Assembly (NCBI GenBank): GCA_030594905.1
Contig: JAUVEF010000036.1
Span: 1-8,835 of the forward strand
Direction: 5' to 3'
Length of the DNA stretch: 8,835 nucleotides
From: Methanosarcinales archaeon
Lineage (GTDB): Archaea; Halobacteriota; Methanosarcinia; Methanosarcinales; Methanogasteraceae
Below are positions 7,197 to 8,835 of the stretch, one piece after another. Within the stretch, counting starts at the first letter, position 1. The number at the start of each line of letters is the position of its first letter. Both the position numbers and the translations under genes were made by a program. A model generated the notes under the pieces. The model had not been told where the DNA came from and did no database searches. It saw only the letters and a program-made list of their open reading frames with translations.

Positions 7197-7793
7197 TTAC
7201 CGTTTGATGAATTCCGTGACCCTGCAATCGAACAGCTCGGGTGCCATCATGTTCGAAGGATCCTCGCCACCCTTCAAGACCTCGAATCGTGCATTCTTGA
7301 TATGTTTTGCAGTCTCTTTTGCCATTTTAATCGCCATCCTTCCGTGATGATCGCAAGCGAGAACCAGTGTGGGCGCCCGAACAGTCACAAGTTCGTGGAG
7401 CACATCAAATCTATTCACTTCTTTTCGCACCTGTATGATTTTGTTCATCTCCTGTGCCAATATCTGTTCCCTAAAATATTCCCGTATCTTCTGCATTTCC
7501 TCTCCTCTTCCTCGATAAGCAGAGTTTATAAGTTTTATCAGGGCTGCCTTTGAAAAAAGTTTCGTAAGGATCAGTGCAAGCTTGCTGTTGAACCGCATCG
7601 CATATCCGCCGATGCTGCTGAAGCTGTCAACGATTACGAGTTTTTTGACCATCTCCGGATATTTTCGTATCTGGCAATCCCACATAGAATGGTCTGCCCC
7701 AAGACCGTGTATTAGAACCACAGGCGTCCTTTCCGGGTCACCATGGGTTTCATATTATATTTCAGTTCCATCTGGCGTTGTTAGTATCGTCAT
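7197..7793 (-). pseudogene. Alpha/beta hydrolase with nonsense codon and lost nucleophile elbow (copy 2)
   Basis: From ATG 7793-7791 the frame reads MTILTTPDGTEI, then TAA (7755-7757), then YETHGDPERTPVVLIHGLG and ADHSMWDCQI. That is a classic alpha/beta hydrolase start ('DGT.I.YE..G....PVVLIHG'), with the TAA where a tyrosine or similar codon is expected. After DCQI the frame jumps straight to RKYPEMVKKLVIVDSF, a segment that in intact family members follows the nucleophile elbow. Roughly 60-70 residues including GxSxG are missing. The rest is open to TAA 7197-7199: APTLVLACDHHG (acid region present), then GGEDPSNMMAPELF, in which the expected catalytic His is Asp. A GTG at 7721 could start a 174-residue product, but it would have neither Ser nor His. 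I call it a pseudogene; a non-catalytic regulatory protein kept for the downstream kinase is the alternative. It is separated from that kinase by 9 nt. Confidence 0.82.
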
Positions 7794-7828
7794 GACCCAA
7801 TTATTCTATCGATTTTCTGACTTTACGA

Positions 7829-7866
7829 TTTATCGATAAACCTATTGATCCATAATAATATTTAAG
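7829..7866 (-). promoter_or_regulatory. Candidate promoter and operator of the leftward hydrolase-kinase cluster
   Basis: On the minus strand CTTAAATATTATT (7854-7866) is a good archaeal TATA-box candidate, preceded by a purine-rich GAAAGG that could serve as BRE. A transcript would start near 7830-7838, about 40 nt before ATG 7793. The perfect 12-bp palindrome TTTATCGATAAA (7829-7840) sits at that predicted start, a position where a bound regulator would block initiation. Sequence inference only. Confidence 0.4.
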
Positions 7867-7979
7867 CCTTTCGATGGATGGTTGGGCGGGCATCCCTTCA
7901 CGTTTGACAAGCGCATTCCCAGATGTCTTCGATCCTCTCTGGATTTTTGATCGCCCGTGTCAAAATGGCATTGAATAGA

Positions 7980-7989
7980 AGTATATAAC
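7980..7989 (+). promoter_or_regulatory. TATA box of the phospholipase-like gene, probably near-leaderless transcript
   Basis: AGTATATAAC is a strong archaeal TATA match. A start about 25 nt downstream of its centre would be near 8010, only about 8 nt before ATG 8018. No Shine-Dalgarno sequence precedes that ATG (the bases before it are aattaat), which agrees with a leaderless or very short-leader mRNA, common in archaea. Confidence 0.5.
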
Positions 7990-8017
7990 CACTTTGCGAT
8001 TAAACTACTAAATTAAT

Positions 8018-8835
8018 ATGTATAACACAAAACAACATATATGCATAATTGTAACTATTGTATCCGCATCAATTTCGTGCTGTTGCGCACCCGTAAGTGC
8101 GTGGTCAAATGGCGGATACAGCGACGATCCTGGAGATGTTTGTTATGGCACACACGACTGGATTGCAGAACACGCGCTTGACTTTCTGCCACCTGATGAA
8201 CGACAGTACATAGACGATAACCTCAACTGGTATTTATATGGCACTGAACTGCCTGACAACTCGCACCCGGATGATGGCATAGGCGACACATCCAGACACC
8301 ACGTTTATTTCTACGAAAACGGCAGTCTGATGGACAATGTGTCAGCGGTAAGGGCGCAGGATATCTACAACAAAACACTGGCTTTTCTGAAGGCGGGCGA
8401 TCATGTGAACGCGTCAAAGCACGCGGGCATTATGACACACTACATCGCTGATGTGGCGGTCTTCGGGCATGTGATGGGTAAAAAGACAGACTGGGGCGCG
8501 GAAGTGCATCACAGCGACTACGAAGGATATGTGCAGCGCAGAACAGAATACTTTGTGTCAGAAGCGTTCGATCCGTACATCGGGTTTGACGGGACCTTGG
8601 AGATGGTGACCGCGTACGATGCAACCATCCATGTAGCGAATGACACAACGTTTGACGCCGAGTCCGAGGGACATGGGTGTGTATGGATGGATTCGCACTA
8701 CAACTGGAGTGATCCCGGATTTCGGGACGAGTGCGGCGAATCGCTCAATCTTGCGATCAATGTTGTTGCAGACGTCCTTCATACACTCTACAGCGAGGCA
8801 TGTAGTGGGCAGCGCGGTGATCTCAATGGTGATGG
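8018..8835 (+). CDS. Secreted zinc-dependent phospholipase C-like protein with probable dockerin, 3' end cut
   Basis: The frame from ATG 8018 is open for 272 codons to the window edge. Residues 1-28 are an export signal with hydrophobic core ICIIVTIVSASIS and a cleavage motif PVSA just before W29. The mature protein would thus begin with Trp (WSNGGYSDDPG), as in bacterial zinc phospholipase C, whose Trp1 binds zinc. Further ligands fit: H46 (THDWIA, near Trp1), an Asp among D85-D90 and H94 or H95, then H141-x3-D145-x5-H151-x13-H165-x3-E169, which has exactly the spacing of H118, D122, H128, H142 and E146 in Bacillus cereus PLC. A three-zinc phosphodiester hydrolase acting outside the cell on phospholipids or similar esters is therefore likely; the true substrate is unknown. 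The last residues, GQRGDLNGDG, look like the start of a dockerin calcium-binding repeat, suggesting docking to a cohesin-bearing surface protein. The gene has no stop in the window. It lies divergent to the kinase cluster. Confidence 0.85.
   Translation, partial: MYNTKQHICIIVTIVSASISCCCAPVSAWSNGGYSDDPGDVCYGTHDWIAEHALDFLPPDERQYIDDNLNWYLYGTELPDNSHPDDGIGDTSRHHVYFYENGSLMDNVSAVRAQDIYNKTLAFLKAGDHVNASKHAGIMTHYIADVAVFGHVMGKKTDWGAEVHHSDYEGYVQRRTEYFVSEAFDPYIGFDGTLEMVTAYDATIHVANDTTFDAESEGHGCVWMDSHYNWSDPGFRDECGESLNLAINVVADVLHTLYSEACSGQRGDLNGD

Larger units (their letters stand above)
7794..8017. other. Divergent intergenic region
   Basis: These 224 nt separate the leftward hydrolase-kinase cluster from the rightward phospholipase-like gene and hold the candidate promoters of both. 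Between them (about 7870-7975) I see no convincing gene. On the minus strand a frame reading NAILTRAIKNPERIEDIWEC then ACQT and TGA is protein-like, but it is only about 25 codons, has no start, and overlaps the rightward promoter. Confidence 0.5.

Noticed and set aside
7755..7757. Stop-codon recoding at the TAA inside the hydrolase
   Set aside because: TAA is not a known recoding signal in archaea, and the same gene has other inactivating lesions, so simple nonsense decay is the better reading.
7913..7990. Minus-strand protein-like frame ending IEDIWECACQT
   Set aside because: Too short, no start codon, overlaps the TATA box of the rightward gene and matches no family I know.
8223..8782. 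Minus-strand open frames opposite the phospholipase-like gene
   Set aside because: They are antisense shadows of a gene with a clear signal peptide and metal-ligand pattern.

Overview
The window reads as a fragment of an archaeal chromosome, most likely a methanogen-related euryarchaeon. Evidence: an archaeal class I CCA-adding enzyme, a tubulin-like FtsZ of the archaeal FtsZ2 type, TATA-like promoter elements, GGTGA-type Shine-Dalgarno sites, and a secreted protein running into what looks like a dockerin repeat. ANME-1/Syntrophoarchaeum-like lineages would fit this mix, but nothing here proves the lineage.

Layout. Everything from 1 to 7793 is on the minus strand, so transcription runs right to left: a decayed alpha/beta hydrolase (7197-7793), a membrane sensor histidine kinase (5469-7187), a second and more decayed hydrolase (about 5082-5460), a second sensor kinase (3330-5075), the tRNA CCA-adding enzyme (1860-3254), ftsZ2 (561-1712) ending in a palindrome plus T-run terminator, a stretch with degenerate coding character (278-534), and the start of a UPF0175 (VapB-like) antitoxin cut by the left edge (1-277). 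From 8018 to the right edge a divergent plus-strand gene encodes an exported zinc-dependent phospholipase C-like protein with an apparent C-terminal dockerin. It is open to the window end and not complete here.

The most interesting part is 3330-7793. A two-gene module (alpha/beta hydrolase followed by a two-TM sensor kinase) has been duplicated in tandem. The two kinases align without a gap over 572 residues. By hand count they are about 59% identical over residues 1-300 (first TM and extracytoplasmic sensor) and about 85% identical over 301-572 (signalling helix and catalytic core), so the sensors have diverged while the output has been held. Both hydrolase copies have lost catalytic features by different lesions. 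The right copy has an in-frame TAA at codon 13, a deletion that removes the nucleophile elbow, and His to Asp at the expected catalytic His. The left copy has a nonsense TGA, a frameshift and an in-frame 111-base deletion. No response regulator is visible, so both kinases look like orphans.

The CCA enzyme and FtsZ2 are housekeeping genes with intact active-site motifs. The intergenic region 7794-8017 carries divergent TATA-like elements and a 12-bp palindrome at the predicted start of the leftward transcript. I saw no tRNA, rRNA, CRISPR array or insertion sequence.
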